Source: Paenibacillus aestuarii
GTDB taxonomy: Bacteria; Bacillota; Bacilli; Paenibacillales; NBRC-103111
NCBI RefSeq assembly: GCF_027789125.1
Contig: NZ_JAQFVF010000026.1
Span: 1 to 64,000 of the forward strand
Length of the DNA stretch: 64,000 nucleotides
Direction: 5' to 3'
The notes under the pieces are model-generated. The model had not been told where the DNA came from. It did no database searches and saw nothing but the letters and a program-made list of their open reading frames with translations. Positions 1-7,315 of the stretch are shown here, one piece after another (position 1 is the first letter of the stretch; each line of letters starts with the position of its first letter). A program made the position numbers and the translations under genes.

Positions 1-645
1 ACACTAGAGAACGTTAAGATGCTGGCGGAGATTGAGGGGCAATACCTAATATCGGATATAATGACCTCGCTAGGTGGTATGATGCGCTATTCGATGGAAT
101 GGAAGCGGGACCACGTGATGCTCAAGGATGAGATTCAGCAGGTCCTGCATTATGTATCCGTCATGAACATCCGTTATGATGGAAGACTTGATCTCCGATT
201 GTCGGTTGAACCGGAATGCCTCAAGCAGGAATCGCTCAAAATGTCATTGCAGCCCATTGTCGAGAATGCAATCAAGCATGGGATGAGCCGCATGCATTCC
301 AGCGACGGAAATCTTGTCATTACGATCTCTGCCGTCCGGCGTGTTGAAGATTGTGTCATAGAGATATCTGACAACGGCTGTGGCATACCGGAAGCGAAGC
401 TGGTTTTATTGAATCGAATGCTCCGAATGGAAGAGTCCGCTTACCAGGATGCCCGGCAATTATTCGTTCGCAAGAAAAACCACGACAGCAATGGAATCGG
501 TATGCGTAATGTGGACCAACGCCTAGTGATGAGTTATGGAACCGAATATGGGATTCAGATCGAGAGTCAGGAAGGAAGCTATACACGTATAATCATGACT
601 TTGCCGTATCGGGTCATGGGAGGGGGATTAGACAACTATGATTAG
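1..645 (+). CDS. YesM-type sensor histidine kinase, C-terminal part
   Basis: The frame is open from base 1, so this is the 3' end of a gene that begins outside the window. The visible part is the ATP-binding half of a membrane sensor kinase. The N box lies at about 235-290 (QPIVENAIKHGM), the G1 box near 355-395 (DNGCGIPE) and the G2 box near 495-530 (GIGMRNVDQRL). The phospho-accepting His and the sensor region are upstream of the window. The stop overlaps the start of the next gene by 8 bases, which indicates translational coupling with its response regulator. In this family (YesM, LytS-like HisKA_7TM-free kinases) the usual role is sensing extracellular carbohydrate. The ligand cannot be read from this fragment. 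Confidence 0.9.
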   Translation, partial: TLENVKMLAEIEGQYLISDIMTSLGGMMRYSMEWKRDHVMLKDEIQQVLHYVSVMNIRYDGRLDLRLSVEPECLKQESLKMSLQPIVENAIKHGMSRMHSSDGNLVITISAVRRVEDCVIEISDNGCGIPEAKLVLLNRMLRMEESAYQDARQLFVRKKNHDSNGIGMRNVDQRLVMSYGTEYGIQIESQEGSYTRIIMTLPYRVMGGGLDNYD

Positions 646-2194
646 CTTGTTGATCGTAGACGACGAGAAGATCATTCGGAGGGGCTTGCAATCGTTGATT
701 GAGAGGCAGTTTCCTAATCTGTTCAACTACCGATTTGCCGAGAATGGACAAGAGGCGCTGGAGCTGCTTCGTCAGGAGTCTGTAGATATTATGTTCACAG
801 ATATCCGCATGCCCATTATGAATGGGATCGAACTGCTCGAGCAGCTGCAAGACCATCCGGTTAAACCCGAGGTTGTATTGCTCTCTGGCTATAATGAGTT
901 CGAATATGCACGGAAAGCAATTCGCTATGCTGTGAAGGAGTATCTTGTGAAGCCTGTGATGCGGGAGGAGTTGTTTGCCGTCCTGGAGCGATTAATACAG
1001 GACATAAGGATGAGAGAAGAGCGAGCAGATAAGGCGGGCGAAGAGGCCAGCCTAATTGCTGCCGATCTAGTTATCCGGCATTTGACTCAGAAGGATGCGG
1101 GTGATGCGATAACGCAGAACAAGCTGAAGCTGGCCGGGTTTAGCTGGTTGGATGCAGGATATACGCTGGGCTTGCTTTCGCGACGCGGAGGAAGATCACT
1201 GCCTGCGGATGCTGCTTCTTTCAGGAATCAGATCGCTGAGCTGTTACAAGGGCATGTGGATTGGATGCTCACGCGTGATGGAGAAGGCGGAACGATTATG
1301 ATCGCGCGAAATCCGGTTATGATCTACCAGTTGGCGGAACGGTGGAGGCTGAGTGTATATGATTCGCAGCTTCGGATCGCGATCAGCGAGTCTGTTCAAG
1401 GGATGGAGCAGCTAAGGTGGGCACACTGTCAAGCGAAGGAAGCCTTGAAATACAGTATTGTACTTCCAGAACTCGATGTGCTGGACTACACCAGCATAAG
1501 TGAGCGCAATGAGCGGCATGTCGTTCCTGTTGAGTTGATTCATCGATTATCGAATTTGATGGGAATGGGACGCGAGAAGGAAATGAAGCAGCTTCTCGAT
1601 CAAATTCTAGATGCTCGTATCATTAGCTGTTGTGAAATCGGCTACCTGGAGCGGATCAGCCAGCTGTTTAATGAAGAGCTGTTCGATAAGGTGTTCCACA
1701 TCTACGGAAATAGAGGGCTAGACCAATTAAGGCCGTACGCTAGTGTTGGACATATCGGCAATTTCGATCGATTTGAACATTATTATGCAGCTGTCGAGCA
1801 GCTTCTCAAACGTCTGGATCAGTTCATCCAAGATCAGAGAGAGCAGGCACCTACGGATGAAAATACGATGCAAAAAGTTCTCGCCTACTTGCAGACGCAT
1901 TATGCCGACAATTTGAACATGGCGGTCGTATCTAACCATTTCTCACTCAATTACTCATATTTCAGCCAAGCTTTCCATGAATATAGCGGTGAGAGTTTCT
2001 CGAATTATGTTCGCCGGTTACGGCTGGACAAGGCGAAGGAGCTGCTGGTGCACTCCGATTTGAAAGTCTACGAAATCAGTGATCAGGTTGGATTTGAAAA
2101 TGTGAAGCATTTTACGAGATTATTCAAGGATACCGAAGGCATTACAGCGCTGGAATACCGGCGCCAGCGAAGGCTATTTGGAATCCATGTATGA
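638..2194 (+). CDS. YesN-type response regulator with AraC output domain
   Basis: This is a 518-residue response regulator. Residues 1-120 form a receiver domain with the acidic pair DDE near residue 8, the phospho-acceptor D55 (MFTDIRMP) and the conserved K105 (LVKP). The middle, about 130-400, is the poorly conserved linker usual for YesN proteins. Residues about 410-515 hold two helix-turn-helix motifs of the AraC family (NYSYFSQAFHEYSG, then VGFENVKHFTRLFK). The gene is coupled to the upstream kinase by an 8-base overlap. No transporter or enzyme gene follows on the same strand, so its targets probably lie upstream of the window. The family assignment is firm and the regulon is unknown. 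Confidence 0.95.
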   Translation: MISLLIVDDEKIIRRGLQSLIERQFPNLFNYRFAENGQEALELLRQESVDIMFTDIRMPIMNGIELLEQLQDHPVKPEVVLLSGYNEFEYARKAIRYAVKEYLVKPVMREELFAVLERLIQDIRMREERADKAGEEASLIAADLVIRHLTQKDAGDAITQNKLKLAGFSWLDAGYTLGLLSRRGGRSLPADAASFRNQIAELLQGHVDWMLTRDGEGGTIMIARNPVMIYQLAERWRLSVYDSQLRIAISESVQGMEQLRWAHCQAKEALKYSIVLPELDVLDYTSISERNERHVVPVELIHRLSNLMGMGREKEMKQLLDQILDARIISCCEIGYLERISQLFNEELFDKVFHIYGNRGLDQLRPYASVGHIGNFDRFEHYYAAVEQLLKRLDQFIQDQREQAPTDENTMQKVLAYLQTHYADNLNMAVVSNHFSLNYSYFSQAFHEYSGESFSNYVRRLRLDKAKELLVHSDLKVYEISDQVGFENVKHFTRLFKDTEGITALEYRRQRRLFGIHV

Positions 2195-2367
2195 GCTAAG
2201 ATGATACTGCGCATTGCAGGATCTTCAAATCATTCGATTGCACGCAATCACCTATTGAAATATTGTTCCAGGTGGGAGGAGGAGTTTGTTAACACAGGCG
2301 ATGCGTGTAATGCGACAAGGCTTACTAGTCACGCTTTTTGTCATCAAACTCCAAGCTTTGAAATATG

Positions 2368-3243
2368 TCAGATCTGTTTAGTTTTCGTCATTTCTAGAAG
2401 ATAATGAACAAAGGCTTGAACAGATGGGGTATGGAACTGGCGCTTGAGATAGATCATTTTGATCTCTCGCGTAGGTGTGGGTTCCACAAGACGAATCATC
2501 CTCATACCTTGACAAGAAAAGCTTTCGATCAAAGAAACAGGTAAAATAGCAGCACCCATTTTATGTAAGACCATGGAAAGAAGTATGATCGTTGAGGTAG
2601 ACTCGAATTGCAGTGTATGGGTGAACTTATTACCGAACGTATGAATATGTCTGAAGATTTGTAAGTCTTTAGCCAATAAAACACCATCTAAATCTTCTAG
2701 TTCCCGTAAAGAAATAACCTTTCTGTCTGCCCATGGGTGATCCTTATTAACGACCAAAGCTAATTCTTCATGGTATAAATGCATCATTTGAATATCTATG
2801 TGCGGTTCGGGCTCATCCGTAATACCAATATGAATGTTCTCATCCAGTAATTGTTTAGATGCATCCTCTGTCCCCAAAAACTTTAAGATGATATCCGGGT
2901 ACTTATCGTGGAATTTCGCTAAACTGGGCAATAAATGAATGAAGTTGTTAGGCGAGATGCCTATCAAAAGTTTATTGGTCCGAGCGTGACGCAGCTCATG
3001 CGTTTCTTTTTTCGATTCTTCAATTAGTCCCATTACGGAAAGGGCTTTTTCATAAAGAATTTTCCCGGCAGGTGTAACTTTTATCCCTCTACCAAACCGC
3101 TCGAACAATGGGGTACCAACCTCAGTCTCCAAGTAGCGGATCTGCTGACTTAATGTTGGCTGAGAAACCAATAATACTTCCGCAGCTTTCGTAAAGCTGC
3201 CGTCTTTACAAATTTGAATGAAGCACTCTAATTGCCTGAACAC
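2368..3243 (-). CDS. LysR-family transcriptional regulator (first of a tandem pair)
   Basis: The 291-residue protein has the classic LysR winged helix at residues 1-60 (SFTKAAEVLLVSQPTLSQQI) and the two-lobed effector-binding domain from about 90 onward. The start is GTG at 3243, preceded by AGGAGAGGTG about 9 bases upstream. The gene lies 51 bases downstream of a second, clearly related LysR gene on the same strand, and the pair is probably co-transcribed. Next to them are hydrolase genes whose promoters carry a repeated LysR-box-like element (5754-5768, 5858-5872, 6982-6996). One of the two regulators is therefore the likely activator of that group. This is inferred from position and box form. 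The effector is unknown. Confidence 0.93.
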   Translation of the reverse strand: MFRQLECFIQICKDGSFTKAAEVLLVSQPTLSQQIRYLETEVGTPLFERFGRGIKVTPAGKILYEKALSVMGLIEESKKETHELRHARTNKLLIGISPNNFIHLLPSLAKFHDKYPDIILKFLGTEDASKQLLDENIHIGITDEPEPHIDIQMMHLYHEELALVVNKDHPWADRKVISLRELEDLDGVLLAKDLQIFRHIHTFGNKFTHTLQFESTSTIILLSMVLHKMGAAILPVSLIESFSCQGMRMIRLVEPTPTREIKMIYLKRQFHTPSVQAFVHYLLEMTKTKQI

Positions 3244-3294
3244 TTATGTTTACACCTCTCCTCGCTCATCGTTTTCCTGTATTCACCCATACAT

Positions 3295-4176
3295 TTATCC
3301 AGTCTCAGCAATCCTTACAAATTGGTTCATATCTTGAATGAATGCACGTGTTGTTGCTCTCATCGTCGCAGAGTTGAGATGCACAAGGGATATATCCCAA
3401 GTAGGAACCTGGCCTTCGATCCTTATAATACGCAAGGAATCATCATTTAAACTTCTGATCAAAGAGTTCGGTAGAAGAGCTGCTCCATGTCCTTGACGAA
3501 CCCAATGAATCAATAGTGAGGCTGAGGTCGTTTCGATCATCGACTCCAAAGTAAAGCCACAAGAGAGACCATACATGTCAATTAATGATTTGTATTGTCC
3601 TAGAAACGTGATCGAATTCATCTGCTTCAAAGCTCGAAAAGGAATAGATACTTTATCTGCCATAGGATGACTGGTGTGAAGCAATAGTGCCATTTCTTGC
3701 CTATATAGATGTGTTGGAACTACTAAATGATTAGATATAGGATTCGAGGTAATGCCAATGTCAACCCTATGCTCTTGAAGGTGAAGTTCTACATCCTCCG
3801 CCTCGATAATTTTTAACTGCGTATTTGGATACTTTTGGTGAAATCTTAGGAAAGTAGGAGCTAGATATTCCATTTCGGAAGGGCAACAACTAATGGTAAG
3901 TGTTTCTCTCGTTATATGGTTCTGACCGCATATCTTATTTCGGGCTTCCTCAAGAAGTTTCATAATGGAATTCCCCTTATTCAAGAGAATTCTTCCTGCT
4001 TCCGTCAACTCCACTCCCCTACCAACCCGGTTGAACAATAGAGTGTTATACTCGTCTTCCAATACTCGAATTTGCTGACTTAACGTAGGCTGGGTAACCC
4101 CTAATTGTTCTTTGGCTTTCGTAAGACTTCCTGATTTGCATATTTGAATAAAATATTCAAGCTGGCGCAATTCCAT
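3295..4176 (-). CDS. LysR-family transcriptional regulator (second of a tandem pair)
   Basis: This is a LysR regulator of 293 residues from the preferred ATG at 4176. An ATG ATG pair sits behind AAGGGG, and the second ATG has the better spacing of 7 bases. A longer frame reaching to 4221 has no ribosome site. The N-terminal helix-turn-helix (SLTKAKEQLGVTQPTLSQQI) is almost the same as in the neighbouring LysR protein, and the two look like an old duplication. The effector domains differ more, which suggests different ligands. The gene is the upstream member of the tandem pair. No copy of the CTAT-N7-ATAG box was seen in its own upstream region, so autoregulation through that box is not supported. 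Confidence 0.92.
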   Translation of the reverse strand: MELRQLEYFIQICKSGSLTKAKEQLGVTQPTLSQQIRVLEDEYNTLLFNRVGRGVELTEAGRILLNKGNSIMKLLEEARNKICGQNHITRETLTISCCPSEMEYLAPTFLRFHQKYPNTQLKIIEAEDVELHLQEHRVDIGITSNPISNHLVVPTHLYRQEMALLLHTSHPMADKVSIPFRALKQMNSITFLGQYKSLIDMYGLSCGFTLESMIETTSASLLIHWVRQGHGAALLPNSLIRSLNDDSLRIIRIEGQVPTWDISLVHLNSATMRATTRAFIQDMNQFVRIAETG

Positions 4177-4437
4177 CATATATCCCCTTCCGATTCGGAT
4201 GATCATTTGTAGTAGCTGCAAAGATGTTCAAACAAAAAAGCGGTTCTCATTGTGAGTGAAGCATAGGGGTGTTTATCTTAGTGCTTCCCGTAATAGGTGG
4301 TCACCCGCTCATGGTGATGAGCGTGATCAGGGTGATTGCTGGTCTTTGTAAACATTATAAGAGGTAACCTGTCATGCAATATATCCGCTAGATTTCAGGT
4401 GATGGTTGCTAAATTTTGGGTTGGTGCGTTAGGGACA
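4177..4437. other. Intergenic stretch upstream of the LysR pair
   Basis: I see no gene here. A small perfect hairpin (GCTCAT, loop GGTG, ATGAGC) lies at 4307-4322 without a T run, so it is not a terminator. The stretch must hold the promoter of the LysR pair, but I could not place -35 and -10 boxes with confidence. Confidence 0.4.
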
Positions 4438-4632
4438 CTATGTGAACAACATATAACCCCGTATATAATAATACGGGGCTGTTAGCACACCAAGGCTCAC
4501 CGTAACGGAAATGATGCCCTCCGATGTGGCAAGCCGAGGGGTTGCGACTATGCGCAATCGATCGGCAAGCGCCTCACATTCAACTTTGCTGCAGCTCTTT
4601 CGTGCAATAAGAATTCCTCCCCGTCTTTCAAC
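4438..4632 (-). pseudogene. Relic of a GGDEF (diguanylate cyclase) domain
   Basis: On the minus strand one frame reads CSKVECEALADRLRIVA followed by ATSEGIISVTVSLGV. This is the C-terminal half of a GGDEF domain with its VTVSLGV strand. A second frame, just upstream at about 4611-4629, reads DGEEFLL, which corresponds to the GGEEF signature. The two parts are in different frames, so there is a frameshift between signature and tail. No start and no upstream two thirds of the domain are present, and the frame closes at 4438. The piece is a decayed fragment without product. An 8-bp inverted repeat (CCCCGTAT/ATACGGGG, 4457-4478) lies inside its tail. Confidence 0.65.
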
Positions 4633-4640
4633 AAATCCTC

Positions 4641-4811
4641 CTATAATGCAAGCTTGAATTTTTCAATCATTAGCATTCTACCAACATATTTTTCCATACT
4701 AAGTATGATTTCTTCTACTTCATTTAAGTATGTTTGATCACCGAACATTTTATAGAGAAGCATATAGTCATTGTATTCATCCAGCCATTCGTTTATTTGG
4801 AATGGTGTCAC
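4641..4811 (-). CDS. Small hypothetical protein, 56 residues
   Basis: A short frame runs from GTG at 4811 to TAG at 4641, starting VTPFQINEWLDEYNDY. The product would be acidic and helical, and I do not recognise the family. A ribosome-site-like AAGGAAAGGATG precedes the GTG by about 10 bases. The GTG also overlaps (GTGA) the stop of an upstream frame that ends in KLRQGKDVDEK. This could mean either coupled small genes or one older gene interrupted by a frame change. It lies between the terminator of the hydrolase gene and a GGDEF relic, so it may itself be part of a decaying locus. Confidence 0.35.
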   Translation of the reverse strand: MTPFQINEWLDEYNDYMLLYKMFGDQTYLNEVEEIILSMEKYVGRMLMIEKFKLAL

Positions 4812-4944
4812 TTTTCATCTACATCCTTTCCTTGACGTAATTTATCAATTACCAATGAATTAGTGATGATACGGCATGGCTTCGCTTGTAAGGAAATGAC
4901 CATATGCCAGAAACTGTGTAGTATACGCCGCCAATGAATAGCGG

Positions 4945-4990
4945 AATAGAAAAAGGACAGTCGATATATGTTAATCGGACTGTCCTTATG
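4945..4990 (-). terminator. Rho-independent terminator of the cytoplasmic YcaC-like gene
   Basis: A perfect 10-bp stem (AAGGACAGTC at 4953-4962, GACTGTCCTT at 4978-4987) is followed on the minus strand by a T run (the A run at about 4950-4954 on the plus strand). It lies 14 bases past the stop of the hydrolase gene. Confidence 0.9.
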
Positions 4991-5003
4991 CACTTTAAAG
5001 CGT

Positions 5004-5642
5004 TTATCCTCCGTGTCCGCCAAACATCGCTTGTGCATAAACAATGCCAGCACCGTAAGCGCCACTATGCTGCATAGCAACCGCCAATACCGGATCATAG
5101 GTTTCTTGACGAGCCCAGTCGCGTTGGTACTCTAGCAGAACGGATAGCCAAGTAACCGGGATGGCTCCTGCCTGTATCATGCGTTGAATGGACATGTTAT
5201 GTGCATCTGTTGTCGTCCCGCCGGAAGCATCCGTTACAATGTAGACTTCATAACCATCTTTAAGGGCTGAAATGACAGGGAAAGCAAGGCAAACCTCTGT
5301 CCAAAGCGCTGCCATAATGAGCTTCTTACGGCCTGTTTGTTTCACAGCCTCGACGAAGTTCTCGTCTTCCCAAGAATTCATGGATGTACGGTCAATCGGC
5401 TTTATCTCAGGAAATACTTCCTGAATATGCGGATGAATTGGACCTGAAAACGACTCAGCGGCAACCGTTGTAAGAATAATGGGTGCATGGAATACTTTGG
5501 CTGCTTTTGCAAGTCCAACCGTATTGTTAATGATGGATTGGCGATCAGCGCTTTGCACACCGAACAGCATTTGAGGCTGATGGTCAATGAGAATAATTGC
5601 TGAATTGTCAGCCGTAAGTAAATCTGTCTTACTGTTAAACAT
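5004..5642 (-). CDS. YcaC-like cysteine hydrolase (isochorismatase family), cytoplasmic
   Basis: This 212-residue protein belongs to the isochorismatase-like cysteine hydrolases, closest in sequence style to E. coli YcaC. The catalytic Asp lies in IDHQPQ near residue 20 and the nucleophile Cys in WTEVC near residue 117. There is no signal peptide. The start ATG at 5642 follows AGGCAGGGAT. It faces a secreted paralog across 313 bases, and both promoters carry the same CTAT-N7-ATAG box 20 bases before the -35. YcaC homologs are often annotated as hydrolases of unknown substrate. The shared regulation with an amidohydrolase, CDGSH and Dps suggests a stress or detoxification role, which is inference. 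Confidence 0.9.
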   Translation of the reverse strand: MFNSKTDLLTADNSAIILIDHQPQMLFGVQSADRQSIINNTVGLAKAAKVFHAPIILTTVAAESFSGPIHPHIQEVFPEIKPIDRTSMNSWEDENFVEAVKQTGRKKLIMAALWTEVCLAFPVISALKDGYEVYIVTDASGGTTTDAHNMSIQRMIQAGAIPVTWLSVLLEYQRDWARQETYDPVLAVAMQHSGAYGAGIVYAQAMFGGHGG

Positions 5643-5713
5643 ACAAAAATCCCTGCCTTCTATATTTATAGTTACAGCAAATCCAAATAGTTTGAAACCT
5701 GCTGTTTGTAATC

Positions 5714-5768
5714 AATTTATTGAAATGCAAGCGTGCTAACAATACTTAGATTTCTATATAACCCATAG
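5714..5768 (-). promoter_or_regulatory. Promoter with LysR-type box for the cytoplasmic YcaC-like gene
   Basis: Reading the minus strand, CTATGGGTTATATAG (5768-5754) is followed exactly 20 bases after its CTATGG by TTGTTA (5742-5737), then a 17-base spacer and TAAATT (5719-5714). The box has the form CTAT-N7-ATAG (T-N11-A type) and matches the two boxes at 5858 and 6982 in sequence and spacing. Confidence 0.65.
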
Positions 5769-5857
5769 AGAAAATCTATACAGACCAAATATATGATATG
5801 AATAAGAAATTCAATGGCCGTCAAATAAATGCAACCCGGCTTTCATATAATCGATTC

Positions 5858-5913
5858 CTATGGCTGTTATAGAGAATGTCATATTGATAGAAAGAAACGT
5901 GAACTTATATATT
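5858..5913 (+). promoter_or_regulatory. Promoter with LysR-type box for the secreted YcaC-like gene
   Basis: CTATGGCTGTTATAG (5858-5872) is followed 20 bases after CTATGG by TTGATA (5884-5889) and an A/T-rich -10 (TATATT at 5908-5913, spacer 18, or TATATA at 5906-5911). The box centre would lie about 55 bases before the transcription start, a usual place for LysR-type activation. Confidence 0.7.
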
Positions 5914-5955
5914 GATTTATGAAAAAACAATTTAACCCAAAAGGAGAAAATCACC

Positions 5956-6738
5956 ATGAAAAAAATGCTTAACAGCCGTACAGTGACAACACTAGCTCTT
6001 CTAACAGGCGTCGTTGCGTCAACCACTTTTGGTTCCATGCTTGTAGCAAAAGCAGATACGCCGCAAGCAAGCGGAGCGAAAGACGCTATCCATGCAAAGG
6101 CAGTTCCGTCCCCAAGATTGCTGACGCCGACGAACCATACGCTGCTGATGATCGACCACCAGCCGCAAATGGCTTTTGGCACATCCTCGATCGATATTCA
6201 AGCGCTGCGCAACAATGTAACTGGTCTTGCCAAAGCAGCCAAGGCGTTCAATGTTCCGACCGTTCTGACAACAGTAGCTTCGAAATCGTTCAGCGGACCG
6301 ATTTTCCCGGAAATTCAAGCGGTATTCCCGGATCAGGAGCCGATCGACCGCACAACGATGAATGCATGGGAAGATCAACGAGTCGTAGATAAAGTGAACA
6401 GCTATGGCAATAAAAAGCTCGTCGTTTCAGGTCTGTGGACAGAAGTTTGCGATCTGTCAGCCGTTCTTTCCGCTATCGATCAAGGGTATGAAGTGTATAT
6501 CGTAACCGATACTTCCGGCGGTGTATCGCCAGAAGCACACAAAATGGCGATTGAGCGCATGATTCAAGCCGGTGCTACGCCGATCACTTGGGAACAGTAC
6601 TTGCTGGAGCTGCAGCGCGACTGGGCGCGTTCCGAGACTTATAAAGCTACGACGGACATTGCAAAAGAACACGGCGGCGCATACGGATTGGGCATTATCT
6701 ATTCACAAGCCATGTTTGGCGGTCACGAAGGGCAGTAA
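5956..6738 (+). CDS. Secreted YcaC-like cysteine hydrolase (isochorismatase family)
   Basis: The 260-residue protein has a Sec signal peptide: MKK start, hydrophobic core at residues 10-30, probable cleavage after AKA near residue 33. A mature hydrolase domain follows from about 55 onward. It is a close paralog of the divergent gene, with the same IDHQPQ aspartate and WTEVC cysteine and a very similar C-terminus ending in QAMFGGH. The start ATG follows AAGGAG at 9 bases. Exported isochorismatase-like enzymes are unusual, because the active-site Cys is usually cytoplasmic. A terminator follows at 6753. The substrate is unknown. The identical promoter architecture shows that the two copies answer to the same signal in different compartments. 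Confidence 0.9.
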   Translation: MKKMLNSRTVTTLALLTGVVASTTFGSMLVAKADTPQASGAKDAIHAKAVPSPRLLTPTNHTLLMIDHQPQMAFGTSSIDIQALRNNVTGLAKAAKAFNVPTVLTTVASKSFSGPIFPEIQAVFPDQEPIDRTTMNAWEDQRVVDKVNSYGNKKLVVSGLWTEVCDLSAVLSAIDQGYEVYIVTDTSGGVSPEAHKMAIERMIQAGATPITWEQYLLELQRDWARSETYKATTDIAKEHGGAYGLGIIYSQAMFGGHEGQ

Positions 6739-6752
6739 TCGAGAGCATGTGA

Positions 6753-6788
6753 AGAATTCACGGAGCAAGATGCTGCTTCGTGAATTTT
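6753..6788 (+). terminator. Rho-independent terminator after the secreted hydrolase
   Basis: An outer stem AATTCACG/CGTGAATT (6755-6762 with 6779-6786) encloses an inner AGCA/TGCT-type helix and is followed by a short T run. Confidence 0.75.
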
Positions 6789-6981
6789 TCATCAGCTGTT
6801 GTACTGTCGATGGTTTCATCCGTCGCATACGGCAAAACATCGGCTGATTTTGCGGATCTGAAGGATTTGGACATTCCCCGGCATTGATATTGCCGCCACG
6901 CAGCAGTCGGATCAATCTGGGAATGGAGCCCTTAATCACCATCATCACGAAATAAAATAAGGTTTAATGTATAACTGATTC
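6789..6981. other. Gene-free stretch with a possible coding scar
   Basis: No start with a ribosome site was found. A short plus-strand frame ends ALNHHHHEIK at about 6928-6957. This echoes the His-rich tail of the amidohydrolase downstream and might be a remnant of a related gene. The evidence is too thin to call a gene. Confidence 0.25.
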
Positions 6982-7036
6982 CTATGGCTCATATAGAGAA
7001 AGCCTTATTGATAGAAAGAATCGTGATTTATAGACT
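6982..7036 (+). promoter_or_regulatory. Promoter with LysR-type box for the XapX-amidohydrolase operon
   Basis: CTATGGCTCATATAG (6982-6996) is followed 20 bases after CTATGG by TTGATA (7008-7013). A -10 is likely at 7029-7036 (TATAGACT). The stretch from the box to TTGATAGAAAGAA is nearly identical to the one at 5858, so this is a third copy of the shared element. Confidence 0.7.
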
Positions 7037-7110
7037 TATATACGGAAGCTATTTGCATGAACAATCGTTAAAGAACATCCGATTGACGGGATTAAAGGAG
7101 GGAAATTCGT

Positions 7111-7284
7111 ATGTGGGGCTCCATGTTGCTCGCATTAGCTACAGGCATTGTCATTGGCGTTGTTTTTCAATCGCTTAAGATTCCCTCTCCGGCGCCGCCC
7201 TTTTTAGGATTGCTTGGGCTCCTGGGTATGTTTTTAGGACAACGGTTGATACCTTGGATACAACTTTGGCTAAGCCGCAAATAA
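7111..7284 (+). CDS. XapX-domain (DUF1427-like) small membrane protein
   Basis: This 57-residue protein starts at ATG 7111, 7 bases after AAAGGAGGG. It has two hydrophobic helices (residues 4-20 and about 29-50) separated by the conserved SLKIPSPAPP turn typical of XapX/DUF1427 proteins. In that family the SPAPP motif links the two helices, and the function is unknown. It is the first gene of an operon driven by the LysR-box promoter at 6982 and is followed after 31 bases by an amidohydrolase. To my knowledge XapX genes often sit next to amidohydrolases, isochorismatase-like hydrolases and LysR regulators. The arrangement here repeats that neighbourhood. Confidence 0.85.
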   Translation: MWGSMLLALATGIVIGVVFQSLKIPSPAPPFLGLLGLLGMFLGQRLIPWIQLWLSRK

Positions 7285-7315
7285 CACAATAAATTTCAAA
7301 GGAGAGATTTCATTC

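Noticed and set aside
2201-2404. Open frame of 67 codons between the response regulator and the LysR gene
   Set aside because: No ribosome site, protein-unlike composition, and its end overlaps the LysR gene on the other strand.
4290-4345. T-box-like sequence (AGGTGGTCACCCGC)
   Set aside because: It lacks the T-box core order, has no antiterminator/terminator pair and no amino-acid gene follows.
4808-5098. Minus-strand frame of 96 codons
   Set aside because: The first third is a shadow of the hydrolase gene and the frame crosses that gene's terminator. Only its last 30 codons look protein-like, and they are mentioned with the small frame at 4641.
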